DNA of 64,000 nucleotides from Pseudaminobacter sp040045035. Its GTDB lineage: Bacteria > Pseudomonadota > Alphaproteobacteria > Rhizobiales > Rhizobiaceae. The stretch covers positions 62,001-126,000 of the forward strand of contig NZ_JBDZDS010000008.1 in assembly GCF_040045035.1 (NCBI RefSeq), in the 5' to 3' direction. Position numbers and translations under genes: made by a program. Each line of letters begins with the position of its first letter. The first letter of the stretch is position 1. The notes beneath the pieces are model-generated. The model saw only the letters and a list, made by a program, of their open reading frames with translations. It had not been told where the DNA came from and ran no database searches. Below, in pieces: positions 30,127 to 38,659 of this stretch.

Positions 30127-31626
30127 ATGGCCAATCCGATCTACGACGCGCTTGTCGGCATTCATCGCGACAGCGCACATCCGTTCCTGCATTTGTCGGA
30201 CGGCCGGGTGCTCAGCCATGCCGATTTTGCCAAGCTCGTCGGCCGGATCGCTGCAGTGTTGCGCGCGCAGGGCGTCGAGGCCGGTGACCGCGTCGCCGTC
30301 CACGCCGCCAAGACGCCGGAAACGCTTGCATTGTTCTTCGGCTGCGCGCAGATCGGCGCGGTCTTCCTGCCGCTCAACACCGCCTACACGCTGGAGGAGG
30401 TGAAATTCTTCCTCCGCGATGCCGAGCCGAAGCTCTGCGTCTGCGCCCCGGAAGAGGAAGCCGACATTGCCGCGCTGCTGGAGGGCAGGGGCCGCACGCT
30501 TTCCATCTCGGCCGACAGCACCGGAAGCTTCGCCGATGCGATCGCTGCCGCCGAACTCCTCATAGCGGTGACTGATCGGGGCGACAACGACCTCGCCGCG
30601 CTGCTCTACACCTCCGGCACCACGGGGCGCTCCAAGGGCGCCATGCTCACCCAGAACAACCTTTTGTCCAATTCGCGCGCGCTCGTCGCGGAATGGCGTT
30701 TTACGTCCGACGACGTGCTGATCCACGCCCTGCCGATCTTCCACACGCATGGCCTGTTCGTCGCCACCAATGTCATGCTGGCCGTTCGCGGCAGCATGAT
30801 CTTCCACCAGGCGTTCAAGGTCGACGTCATCCTCGACGACCTGCCGCGTGCGACCGCGCTGATGGGCGTGCCCACCTTCTATACGCGGCTCCTGGCCAGC
30901 GATCGCCTCAACCGCGATCTCGTCAGCCACATGCGCCTGTTCGTCTCGGGCAGCGCGCCGCTTTTGGCCGAAACGCATGTCGAGTTCGAGGCGCGCACCG
31001 GCCATCGCATCCTCGAACGCTACGGCATGACCGAAACCGGCATGAATACCTCCAATCCTTATGAGGGCGAGCGCCGCGCCGGCACGGTGGGCTTCCCGTT
31101 GCGGGGAACGGAAATCCGCATTGCCGATGACAGCGGCAAGCCGCTGCCAACAGGTGAAATCGGCGGTGTCGAGGTGCGCGGGCCCAACGTCTTCGCCGGC
31201 TACTGGCGTCTGCCGGAAAAGACCAGGACCGAATTCCGCCCGGACGGCTACTTCATCACCGGCGACGTCGGCATGATCGACGAAGACGGCTATCTGCACA
31301 TCGTCGGCCGCGCCAAGGACCTCATCATTTCCGGCGGCTTCAACATCTATCCGAAGGAAATCGAACTGGTGATCGACCAGGTCGAGGGCGTGGTGGAAAG
31401 CGCCGTCATCGGCCTTCCGCATGCCGATTTCGGCGAGGCACCGGTGGCGGTGATCGTGGGTGACGAGGCTGCGCGTCCGGCGGTGGAGGCGGCGGTGGCG
31501 ACGTCGCTTGCGCGCTTCAAGCAGCCCAAGCGGCTCGTCTTCGTGTCCGAGCTGCCGCGCAACACGATGGGCAAGGTGCAGAAAGCTGAACTGCGCAAGC
31601 AGTTCGGCGACCTGCTGTCGAACTGA
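30127..31626 (+). CDS. matB: Malonyl-CoA synthetase
   Basis: This 499-residue AMP-forming acyl-CoA ligase matches MatB, which activates malonate to malonyl-CoA. Adenylation motifs are LLYTSGTTGRSKGAMLTQNN (P-loop), YGMTETGMNTSNP and GRAKDLIISGGFNIYPKEIE, with the C-terminal catalytic lysine in LPRNTMGKVQKAEL. The start MANPIYDALVGIHRDSAHPF and the overall length fit rhizobial MatB. The usual partners, malonyl-CoA decarboxylase (matA) and a malonate carrier, are not adjacent, so this is an orphan copy. Methylmalonate is another known MatB substrate. A bidirectional hairpin terminator follows. Malonate could come from heterocycle breakdown by the next locus, but that link is speculative. Confidence 0.88.
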   Translation: MANPIYDALVGIHRDSAHPFLHLSDGRVLSHADFAKLVGRIAAVLRAQGVEAGDRVAVHAAKTPETLALFFGCAQIGAVFLPLNTAYTLEEVKFFLRDAEPKLCVCAPEEEADIAALLEGRGRTLSISADSTGSFADAIAAAELLIAVTDRGDNDLAALLYTSGTTGRSKGAMLTQNNLLSNSRALVAEWRFTSDDVLIHALPIFHTHGLFVATNVMLAVRGSMIFHQAFKVDVILDDLPRATALMGVPTFYTRLLASDRLNRDLVSHMRLFVSGSAPLLAETHVEFEARTGHRILERYGMTETGMNTSNPYEGERRAGTVGFPLRGTEIRIADDSGKPLPTGEIGGVEVRGPNVFAGYWRLPEKTRTEFRPDGYFITGDVGMIDEDGYLHIVGRAKDLIISGGFNIYPKEIELVIDQVEGVVESAVIGLPHADFGEAPVAVIVGDEAARPAVEAAVATSLARFKQPKRLVFVSELPRNTMGKVQKAELRKQFGDLLSN

Positions 31627-31631
31627 CGATG

Positions 31632-31668
31632 AAAAAAGGCCCCGGCGCAGCAAGCGTCCGGGGCCTTT
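31632..31668. terminator. Bidirectional terminator between matB and nucleoside hydrolase
   Basis: AAAGGCCCCGG (31635-31645) pairs with CCGGGGCCTTT (31658-31668) as a perfect 11-bp stem, with A residues before and a short T-run at the end. It lies between convergent genes and should stop transcription from both sides. Confidence 0.8.
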
Positions 31669-31707
31669 GTGTTCAACCGCATTCGAAGGGACGGCTGTGC
31701 CCCTTGC

Positions 31708-32637
31708 TCAGTCCCTGAGCAGGTCGAACATCAGCTTGAAGAAGCGGTCGGCGTCGACCTCGTAGGCGATCCTGGCGTTGTCCTTCTCGCCGCGTTCGCC
31801 CCAGAAGTCCGCCACCGTCGCGCCGAAGGTGTAGGTGCCCTGAAGGTCCACGGCGATGTGGGCCGGACGGGTCTTGACCAGCGTCGGGTCGATCGCCAGC
31901 GCCAGCGCCAGCGGGTCGTGCATGGCGCCGCCCACGCCCATCGAGTTGCGGTGCAGCTTCTCGTAGAAGCGCAGCCAGTCGTTGACCAGCTTGCCCAGCG
32001 GCGTGTCAATCTTGGCGAGCTCGGCAAATTGCGGCTCCTCGATCAGCACCTGCATGGTCACGTCCAGGCCGACCATGGTGATCGGCACGCCCGAATCCAG
32101 CACGATCCGCAGCGCCTCGGGATCGCAATAGGCGTTGAACTCGGTCGGCGTGATGATCTCGCTCTTGCGGTAGAACGCGCCACCCATCCAGATCACTTCC
32201 TTGATCTTGGGCAGAACGTGCGGGTGCTTCAGCAGCAGAAGGCCGATGTTGCACAGCGGGCCGGTCGCCACCACCAGGGTCGGCTCGGGGCGCGCCAGCA
32301 GCTGCTCGGCCAGAAAGTCGACCGCGTGCTGGTCGACAGGCTTGATGGTCGCCTGCGGCAGGTAGGGCGAGCCTTCCAGCCCGCTCGGGCCGTCGGCGGT
32401 GCCGAGAACCAGCGGCCGCGCCAGCGGGCGATGGCAGCCGGCCGCAACCGGCACGTCGCCCGCGCCGATATACTCGAGGATGCGCAGGGCGTTGGCCGTC
32501 GTCTTTTCCAACTCGGCATTGCCGCAGGTGGTGGTCACGCCGAGCAGTTCGATAGCCGGCGAACGATGCGCCATCACCAGCGCGATGGCGTCGTCATGGC
32601 CGGGGTCGCAGTCGAAGAGAATGGGGGTAGGGGTCAT
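31708..32637 (-). CDS. Inosine-uridine-preferring-type nucleoside hydrolase
   Basis: This 309-residue enzyme of the IUNH family hydrolyses the N-glycosidic bond of ribonucleosides, giving base and ribose. The N-terminal calcium-binding DCDPGHDDAIAL, VVATGPLCNIGLLL, VIWMGGAF and EFNAYCDPEALRIV are all family hallmarks. AAGGGCAGCGAC precedes ATG 32637; the in-frame ATG at 32652 lacks a ribosome-binding site. It is the last gene of an operon with a second, divergent nucleoside hydrolase and a nucleoside ABC importer. Which base it prefers cannot be told from these motifs. Confidence 0.92.
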   Translation of the reverse strand: MTPTPILFDCDPGHDDAIALVMAHRSPAIELLGVTTTCGNAELEKTTANALRILEYIGAGDVPVAAGCHRPLARPLVLGTADGPSGLEGSPYLPQATIKPVDQHAVDFLAEQLLARPEPTLVVATGPLCNIGLLLLKHPHVLPKIKEVIWMGGAFYRKSEIITPTEFNAYCDPEALRIVLDSGVPITMVGLDVTMQVLIEEPQFAELAKIDTPLGKLVNDWLRFYEKLHRNSMGVGGAMHDPLALALAIDPTLVKTRPAHIAVDLQGTYTFGATVADFWGERGEKDNARIAYEVDADRFFKLMFDLLRD

Positions 32638-32648
32638 GTCGCTGCCCT

Positions 32649-33662
32649 TCATGCTGCTCGCTCGTAGCGAGCGATGGTATTCTTGAAGATGTCGAGGAAG
32701 CGCCGGCCGTCGAGGTCGGTGCCGATGCGCGTGGTCTTGGGGCCGCCGCCGGGCAGGATCTGGAAGCCGCGATAGGCCACCGTCTGGCCGCGGGCCACGC
32801 TGCCGTCTGTCAGAACGTCGACGAACAGCGGCTCGGTGGTGGTCACCAGGTCGGGCTGGAAGGCCAGCGCAACGGTGATCACGTCGTCCATCGGGAAGCC
32901 GACGAGGCCGAAGAATTCGCGCCAGATGTCGATATAGATCGGGAACACCTCCGCGATCATGTCGACGACAGGGTTGTTCTTCGCGGTCGCCTGCAAATCG
33001 GCGATGTCATCGCGCGTCAGCATGGAGGGGGCGACGCGGTCGTCCTCACAGATGTCGAGCGGCACGAGGATCTTCTGCACGTCGGCATTGAGCACGATGC
33101 GCGAGGCTTCCGGGTCGGCCCAGATGTTGTACTCCGTCACCGGCGTGATGTTGCCTGGCGTGTGGAAGTTGCCGCCCAGCACCAGCAGGTTCTTGAGAGC
33201 CTTGGTCAGGCGCGGTTCCTGCAGCAGTGCCATGGCCGCATTGGTCAGCGGGCCGGTGGTGACCAGCGTGATCTCGCCCGGGTTCGACATCACCGTGTCG
33301 ATGATGAAGTCCACCGCGTGACCGGGCGTCGCCTGCCGCTTCGGCGTCGGCGCCGGCGGGTTGAATTTTTTCAGGCGGTCGCCGAAGCGCGCTGTGAGCT
33401 GCTTCTCGAAATGCACCGGCGCTTCCATGTCGGCCTTGGAATGGCCGACGATCGGCCGCCAGGCACCGGCATAAACGGGGATGTCGTCACGGCCGGCGAG
33501 CGACAGCGTGTTGAGCACGACATTGGTAACCTGCTCGATGGGGCCGGCCGCACCGGTCGCGGTGGTGACAGCCTCAAGCTTGATGTTGGGGTTTGCCGCG
33601 GCAAACAGCACGGCGAGGATGTCGTCGCCCGCCGAATCCACGTCGAGAATAATGCGTTCCAT
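32649..33662 (-). CDS. Nucleoside hydrolase, second paralogue
   Basis: The 337-residue protein has the IUNH calcium motif in the variant form DVDSAGDD (pattern DxDxxxDD preserved), VTTGPLTNAAMALL, LLVLGGNF and EYNIWADPEASRIVL. It is only distantly similar to the adjacent hydrolase (11-bp gap), so the two probably differ in nucleoside preference rather than being a recent duplication. It sits between the permease genes and the other hydrolase in one operon, which implies that imported nucleosides are split immediately. Substrate is unknown. Confidence 0.9.
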   Translation of the reverse strand: MERIILDVDSAGDDILAVLFAAANPNIKLEAVTTATGAAGPIEQVTNVVLNTLSLAGRDDIPVYAGAWRPIVGHSKADMEAPVHFEKQLTARFGDRLKKFNPPAPTPKRQATPGHAVDFIIDTVMSNPGEITLVTTGPLTNAAMALLQEPRLTKALKNLLVLGGNFHTPGNITPVTEYNIWADPEASRIVLNADVQKILVPLDICEDDRVAPSMLTRDDIADLQATAKNNPVVDMIAEVFPIYIDIWREFFGLVGFPMDDVITVALAFQPDLVTTTEPLFVDVLTDGSVARGQTVAYRGFQILPGGGPKTTRIGTDLDGRRFLDIFKNTIARYERAA

Positions 33663-33704
33663 TCGTCAAAAAGCCTTTCAGCGTGGGATGGTCCTGTCCG
33701 GCCC

Positions 33705-34673
33705 TTAGGCCGGGTTCTTGTCGGCACTCAGCAGCCTGCGCATGGTTTCCGCGGTTTCGCGGATGATCTTCGGCCGGCCGCGATAGGAGAGGGCAAATAG
33801 TGCCGCCAGCGCGACCAGATAGGGCACAGCAAGGATGAGGTAGGACGGGAAACCACCAAAGGTCTGCAGGCGCAGCGAAAAGGCGTCGGCGAAGCCGAAC
33901 AGCAGACAGCCCACCAGCACCTTCCAGGGGTCGCCGTTGGAGAAGATCAGGATCGCCACGGCCATGAAACCGCGACCGGACGACATGTTCTCGGTGAACA
34001 TGGTGATGTAGCCGAGCGACAGGTGCGCGCCCGCAAGGCCGGCCAGCAGGCCGCACAGCAGCGAGGCCGTGTAGCGGATGCGGGTGATGGAGATGCCCAG
34101 CGCTTCCGCGGCTTCGGGCTTCTCGCCCACGACGCGGATGTAGAGCCCAAGCCGGCTGCGCTTGTAGAACAGGATCAGCAACGGCACGGCGATGAAGGCG
34201 ACATAGACCATGGGCGTATAGCCCGAGATCAGCGGCGCCCATGAGCCGAGCAGTGCCTTGGCACCCGGGATCTGCACCTTGGGCAGGCCAACGATGCCCT
34301 GGCCGACGATGGAGCCGCGCGTCCCGAAGATCGCCTTCATCAGCGAGATCGTCATGCCGCCGGCGAGGATGTTGAGCGCAAGGCCGACAACCACTTCATT
34401 GGCCCTGAAGCTGACGACGAGGACGGCGAAGGCCAAGGCGAATACCAGTGCTGCGGCCACGCCGCAGGCCACGCCCACCAGCGCCGAGCCCGACCAGATC
34501 GAGCCCAGCACTGCGAAGAAAGCGCCGACCAGCATCTGCCCTTCCAGGCCGATGTTGAAGATGCCGGCCTTGGTGGTGAAGGAACCGCCCAGCGCCACCA
34601 GAAGGATCGGCGCCGTGGTCCGCAGCATCGCGACGATGAGCGCGACGTTGACGAGGTTGGCTAGAATTTCCAT
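33705..34673 (-). CDS. Nucleoside-type ABC transporter permease (second)
   Basis: This 322-residue inner-membrane protein of the BPD_transp_2 family (PF02653) has about 9-10 hydrophobic helices and the family motifs GIFNIGLEGQMLVGAFFA and FRANEVVVGLALNILAGG. It pairs with the permease encoded just upstream (13-bp overlap) to form the channel of a BMP-type nucleoside importer. Ribose and branched-chain amino-acid permeases share the fold, but the BMP-family binding protein and nucleoside hydrolases in the operon favour nucleosides. Confidence 0.9.
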   Translation of the reverse strand: MEILANLVNVALIVAMLRTTAPILLVALGGSFTTKAGIFNIGLEGQMLVGAFFAVLGSIWSGSALVGVACGVAAALVFALAFAVLVVSFRANEVVVGLALNILAGGMTISLMKAIFGTRGSIVGQGIVGLPKVQIPGAKALLGSWAPLISGYTPMVYVAFIAVPLLILFYKRSRLGLYIRVVGEKPEAAEALGISITRIRYTASLLCGLLAGLAGAHLSLGYITMFTENMSSGRGFMAVAILIFSNGDPWKVLVGCLLFGFADAFSLRLQTFGGFPSYLILAVPYLVALAALFALSYRGRPKIIRETAETMRRLLSADKNPA

Positions 34674-35701
34674 CGACGTTCCCCTGCGGTGCTGTCACCG
34701 CGACGCTTCATCAGAACCTGGGCCGACACGCTGAGAATGATCAGCGCCTGGATCACCGTGATGATTTCGCGCGAGGCATTGGTGTCCACTTCGAGAAGCA
34801 GCGAGCCGCTGCGCAGCGCGCCGAAGAAGAGCGCCGTGAAGATCGTGCCGATGGGCGAGCCGTTGGCCAGCAGCGCGGCGATCAGTCCGTCGAACCCGAA
34901 GCCGGGCGCGAAGCCTTCCATGAAGCGGTGATGCACGCCGAGCGTCTCGACACCGCCGGCCAGCCCGCCGATGGCGCCGGAGGCCAGAAGCACGATGAAA
35001 CCCTGGCGCTTGACGTCGATGCCGCCATATTCGGCGAATTTCGGTGCGGAGCCGACCATCGAGGCCGAATAGCCGCGCGCCGTGTGGCGGAACAGCCAGG
35101 CTACCACGACCGCCAGCACCAACCCGACGACCAGTCCCCAGTTCAGCCGGGAGAAGGAGAACAACTCCGGCAGATACGCGCTTGGGAGGATGGGCGGGGT
35201 TTCGGACCAGCCGCCGGGACGCTTGAAGAGAAAGATGGTGAAGTAGGAGGTCAGCAGCACCGCCACGTAGTTGGACAGGATGGTGGAGACGACCTCGTTG
35301 GTGTTGTAGCGTGTGCGGAAATAGGCGGGGATCGAGACCCAGGCCGCGCCGGCGAGCACCGCCACTATGAGGGCTACGATCATGTGCAGGCCGGGCGGCA
35401 GGGGCAGCGCGAAGCCGACCAGTGCCGCGGCAAAGCCGCCAAGGAAGAGCTGGCCCTCGATGCCGACATTGAACATGCCGCCGCGCAGGCCCACGCAGGC
35501 AGCCACGCCGCAGATGAGGATAGGTGTCGTCTGCAGCAAGGTGCCGGCGATCTTGGTCTGGTCGCCGAAGGCCCCGCGAAGCAGGGTCATGAAGACCTTC
35601 ACCGGACTTTCGTCGACGAGGACGATGATGACCGCGCCGATGGCAAGCGCCAGCAGAACGGCGATCGCCTGGCCGTAGAATGCGCGCAATCTGTCGCTCA
35701 T
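34661..35701 (-). CDS. Nucleoside-type ABC transporter permease (first)
   Basis: The 346-residue permease belongs to the same PF02653 family, with GGMFNVGIEGQLFLGGFAAA and RYNTNEVVSTILSNYVAVLL as recognisable segments and about 9-10 membrane helices. Start ATG 35701 overlaps the ATPase stop by 4 bases, and its own end overlaps the next permease by 13 bases. Together with the ATPase and BMP-type binding protein this is a complete importer, similar in layout to the NupNOPQ/YufNOPQ-type systems of Firmicutes. Confidence 0.9.
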   Translation of the reverse strand: MSDRLRAFYGQAIAVLLALAIGAVIIVLVDESPVKVFMTLLRGAFGDQTKIAGTLLQTTPILICGVAACVGLRGGMFNVGIEGQLFLGGFAAALVGFALPLPPGLHMIVALIVAVLAGAAWVSIPAYFRTRYNTNEVVSTILSNYVAVLLTSYFTIFLFKRPGGWSETPPILPSAYLPELFSFSRLNWGLVVGLVLAVVVAWLFRHTARGYSASMVGSAPKFAEYGGIDVKRQGFIVLLASGAIGGLAGGVETLGVHHRFMEGFAPGFGFDGLIAALLANGSPIGTIFTALFFGALRSGSLLLEVDTNASREIITVIQALIILSVSAQVLMKRRGDSTAGERRWKF

Positions 35702-37272
35702 GAAACGAGTTCCCGTTCCTTTTCGCCGGGCTGCAGCCCCGCCATCATCATGCCGATGGTCTCGTCGTCGGCTTCGTTGCCGTCGACCTCGCCCATGAGG
35801 TGGCCGTTGAAGAGAACCAGGATGCGGTCCGCCAGGGTCAGCAGTTCGTCGAGCTGCACAGAGATGACGAGCACCGCACGCCCGGCAGCGCGCTGGCTCA
35901 TGATCTCGCTGTGGATCGCTTCCTGGGCGCCGATGTCGACGCCGCGCGTAGGTTGGTCGATCAGCAGGAAGTCCGCGTCGTTGGTGAATTCGCGCGCCAG
36001 CACCACCTTCTGGATGTTGCCGCCCGAAAGCCGCTTGACCGTGTCATGCGGTCCGCGCGCGCGGATGTCGAAGCGCTTGATCATCGCCTCGGCGTCCCTG
36101 TCGGTCGCCTTCCAGTCGAGCAAGCCGCCCCGGCTCCAGGGTGCGCGGTACTGGCGGCCCATCAAGAGGTTCGAGGAAATCGAGGCGCCGCCGTCGACGC
36201 CGCGGATCATGCGGTCGCCCGGCACATGCGCGAAGCCGGTCTTGCGGATCGCCGCCGGCGAAAGCCTGGTCAGGTCGCGGCCGTTGAGAAACGCCTCGCC
36301 ATGGCTGGCGGGGCGCAGGCCGGCAAGAACTTCCGCCAGCTCGGTCTGGCCGTTGCCGGCCACACCGGCGATGCCGACGATCTCGCCAGCGCGCACGGTG
36401 AAGCTCACGTCACGCAGGGCAGGCAGGCGGCGCTCGTCACGCGCCCACAGGTTGCGCACGTCGAGCACGACCTTGCCGTGAGTGGCCTCGCGCGGGCGCC
36501 GGTCGAAGCTGACGTCACGGCCCACCATCATGCGCACGAGGTCGGCCTTGGTCAGCTCGGCGGTCGGGCGCGTGGCGACATGCTTGCCGTTGCGCAGCAC
36601 CGTGACGGTGTCGGAAACCTCCATCACCTCTTCGAGGTGGTGGGAAATGAAGATGACGGTCATGCCGTCGGCCACGAAGCGGCGCAGCGTCTGGAAAAGC
36701 TCGCGGCTTTCCTGCGGCGTCAGCACGGCGGTGGGTTCATCCAGGATAATGGTGCGCGCGCCGCGCACCAGGACCTTCAGGATCTCGATGCGCTGCTCGA
36801 TGCCGACGGAAACGAGGCTGACGCGCTCGGTCGGGTCGACCTTCAGGCCGACGCGCTCGGAGAGTTCACGCGTCTTCTCGATCTGCGCGGCGTGGTCGAT
36901 GAGACCGTTGTTCACGATCTCCATGCCGAGGAAGATGTTCTCGGCCACCGAAAGCGACGGCACGAGCTTGAAGTGCTGGTGCACCATGCCGAGGCCGGCG
37001 GAGATGGCCGCGGCCGGGTCGCCAAAGACGACGTCCTGCCCATCGATGCGAATCTTTCCCTCGTCGGGCTGCAGCAGCCCGAACAATATGTTCATGAGGG
37101 TGGTTTTGCCGGCGCCGTTTTCGCCGATGATCGCGTGAATTTCGCCGCGGCGAACGGTGAGGTTGACGTTCTCATTGGCGGTGAAAGCGCCGAAGCGCTT
37201 GGTGATGCCAACGAGTTCGACAGCGTTTTCGGCGGGGCGATCTGCGGTCGTTGTCGAGAATGCGTTCGACAC
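35698..37272 (-). CDS. Nucleoside-type ABC transporter ATP-binding protein (double ATPase)
   Basis: This about 524-residue protein fuses two ABC cassettes, as in sugar/nucleoside importers. The first has a full Walker A (IIGENGAGKTTLMNILFG), Q-loop and Walker B (ARTIILDEPTAVLT), with signature LVSVGIEQRIEI. The second has the degenerate GIAGVAGNGQTELAEVL, signature LSGGNIQKVVLAREF and DFLLIDQPTRGVD. I choose GTG 37272 because GAGG lies about 7 bases upstream; GTG 37284 is possible but lacks one. An imperfect hairpin separates it from the binding-protein gene. Confidence 0.92.
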   Translation of the reverse strand: MSNAFSTTTADRPAENAVELVGITKRFGAFTANENVNLTVRRGEIHAIIGENGAGKTTLMNILFGLLQPDEGKIRIDGQDVVFGDPAAAISAGLGMVHQHFKLVPSLSVAENIFLGMEIVNNGLIDHAAQIEKTRELSERVGLKVDPTERVSLVSVGIEQRIEILKVLVRGARTIILDEPTAVLTPQESRELFQTLRRFVADGMTVIFISHHLEEVMEVSDTVTVLRNGKHVATRPTAELTKADLVRMMVGRDVSFDRRPREATHGKVVLDVRNLWARDERRLPALRDVSFTVRAGEIVGIAGVAGNGQTELAEVLAGLRPASHGEAFLNGRDLTRLSPAAIRKTGFAHVPGDRMIRGVDGGASISSNLLMGRQYRAPWSRGGLLDWKATDRDAEAMIKRFDIRARGPHDTVKRLSGGNIQKVVLAREFTNDADFLLIDQPTRGVDIGAQEAIHSEIMSQRAAGRAVLVISVQLDELLTLADRILVLFNGHLMGEVDGNEADDETIGMMMAGLQPGEKERELVS

Positions 37273-37292
37273 GAAAGACCTCACAGTTGGTT

Positions 37293-37328
37293 GCGTCGAT
37301 CAATCCGACCGTCCGGATGGATCGACGC
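37293..37328. repeat. Intercistronic stem-loop between binding-protein and ATPase genes
   Basis: GCGTCGATC (37293-37301) pairs with GATCGACGC (37320-37328). After one mismatch, ATCCG (37303-37307) pairs with CGGAT (37314-37318), giving a 15-position stem with a 6-base loop. It follows the binding-protein stop by about 65 bases. Such structures often protect the binding-protein mRNA and lower downstream expression; that role is inferred. Confidence 0.6.
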
Positions 37329-37392
37329 GCCGGAATTGTGAGCGGCGCCGGCATGCGACGCCGCCAACCTTTCGAGAGATGCCGAGCCGGCC

Positions 37393-38409
37393 TTACTTGG
37401 CCTTCGCGATCTCGATCTTGCCGTCGACGATCTCCTGCTTGATCTCTTCCAGCTTGCTGGTGATCTCGGAGGGGATGTTCGCGGCGATGTCGTCGCAGAC
37501 CTTCACTTCGACGCCGCCCGAGGCGAGGTCGAACGTGCGGGTGCCGGGGGTGACCTTGCGGCCTTCGACCTCGTCCTTGATCAGCGTGTAGACGGCGATG
37601 TCGCCGCGCTTGAGCATGCTGGCCAGCACGTTGCCCGGAGCCGAGCCGCACATGTCGACGTCGACGCCGATCGAGTACTTGTCGGCCGCCGCACTTGCCT
37701 GCATCACGCCTTCGCCCGTCGGGCCGGCGACGTTGTAGACGATGTCTGTGCCCTGGCCGTAGAGCGCCAGCGCCAGCTCGCTGCCCTTGGCCGGATCGTC
37801 GAAGGTGCCGGCGAACACGGAATTCACCTTGACCTCAGGCGCCGCATACTTGGAGCCCTGCTCGTAGCCGCCCAGGAAGTTGCGGATGACCGGGATGTCG
37901 CGGCCGCCGACGAAGCCGATGGCCTTGCCGTCGCCGATCTTGTCGAAGGAGCTGCCCTGGTCCTCGATCAGGCCTGCGAGCGCGCCGGCAACGAAGGAGC
38001 CCTGCTCTTCGGCGAAGTTGGCGTAGACGATCTTGTCGCTGTCCAGCACGCCGTCGATGAACACGAAGCGCTGGTTGGGATAGGCTTCGCTGGCCTTCTG
38101 CAGTGCGTCGACCAGCTCCCAGCCCATCACGAAGATGAGGTCGTACTGGCCGCCCTTGGCGAGGTTGGCGAACTGCTCTTCATAGTCGAGCGCGCGATTG
38201 CCGGTGTCGACCAGCTTGAGGTCGATGCCGAACTCGTCCTTGGCCTTGTTGAGGCCGTTGACGATCGAGACGCCGAAGCCCTGAGCAAAATAGCCGGAGA
38301 TGGCCGCAACGGACACCTTGTCCTGTGCACCGGCCGCGCCGATCGAGGCGGCAAGAGCGGCGCCGGCGATCGCAAATTTCTTGAACAAATTCCTCATCCC
38401 GTTCCCCAT
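37393..38409 (-). CDS. BMP-family nucleoside-binding lipoprotein/periplasmic protein
   Basis: The 338-residue protein starts with a signal peptide (KKFAIAGAALAASIGAAGAQ; no lipobox cysteine, so soluble periplasmic). The BMP/PnrA fold follows: ISGYFAQGFGVSIVNGLNKA, DLIFVMGWELVDALQKA, FVFIDGVLDSDKIVYANFAE, GFVGGRDIPVIRNFLGGYEQ and YNVAGPTGEGVMQAS. BMP proteins bind purine or pyrimidine nucleosides. It heads an operon with ATPase, two permeases and two nucleoside hydrolases. AGGGAG precedes ATG 38409; the in-frame ATG 38397 is less well placed. Candidate MarR-type operators lie 60-95 bases upstream. Confidence 0.92.
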   Translation of the reverse strand: MGNGMRNLFKKFAIAGAALAASIGAAGAQDKVSVAAISGYFAQGFGVSIVNGLNKAKDEFGIDLKLVDTGNRALDYEEQFANLAKGGQYDLIFVMGWELVDALQKASEAYPNQRFVFIDGVLDSDKIVYANFAEEQGSFVAGALAGLIEDQGSSFDKIGDGKAIGFVGGRDIPVIRNFLGGYEQGSKYAAPEVKVNSVFAGTFDDPAKGSELALALYGQGTDIVYNVAGPTGEGVMQASAAADKYSIGVDVDMCGSAPGNVLASMLKRGDIAVYTLIKDEVEGRKVTPGTRTFDLASGGVEVKVCDDIAANIPSEITSKLEEIKQEIVDGKIEIAKAK

Positions 38410-38466
38410 GAACTCCCTGGAAACAATGCTTCAAGCCCGACGCGTTGCGGTCTAAAATGTCCCAAC

Positions 38467-38504
38467 TTGTTGGTGCTCATATGACTTTATGGGTGGTCTA
38501 ACAA
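38467..38504. promoter_or_regulatory. Candidate operator pair upstream of the nucleoside importer
   Basis: TTGTTGGTGCTCATATGA (38467-38484) and, in inverted orientation, TTATGGGTGGTCTAACAA (38487-38504) are related 18-mers of the form TTGTT-N8-AACAA (imperfect). The first matches a site before the isochorismatase gene at 13 of 18 positions and a site before the PF06684 operon at 12 of 18. A short CCAAC-TT-GTTGG dyad (38462-38473) overlaps the first. They lie 58-95 bases upstream of the binding-protein ATG. The local MarR regulator is the obvious candidate to bind. Confidence 0.45.
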
Positions 38505-38600
38505 TCTGTCAATCGGGCCACACTGCCCACCCACAGGAGTAATCGCTGTTATGTAAGGCCAGCCGGCGTCTGGCGCTTGACAATCCACGCCAATGGCTAA

Positions 38601-38618
38601 TTGTTGCTACTCTAACAA
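38601..38618. promoter_or_regulatory. Candidate operator upstream of the PF06684 gene pair
   Basis: TTGTT (38601-38605) and AACAA (38614-38618) form an inverted repeat with an 8-base spacer, within a longer segment resembling one before the isochorismatase gene at 42414-42437 (GCyAATTGTT start, ACAA end). A TTGACA at 38577-38582 could be the -35 element of the rightward promoter. The site ends 41 bases before ATG 38660. Confidence 0.45.
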
Positions 38619-38659
38619 GTTCGGTCAGTTTCAGTCTGGCCGGTTTTTCGAGAGGACCC

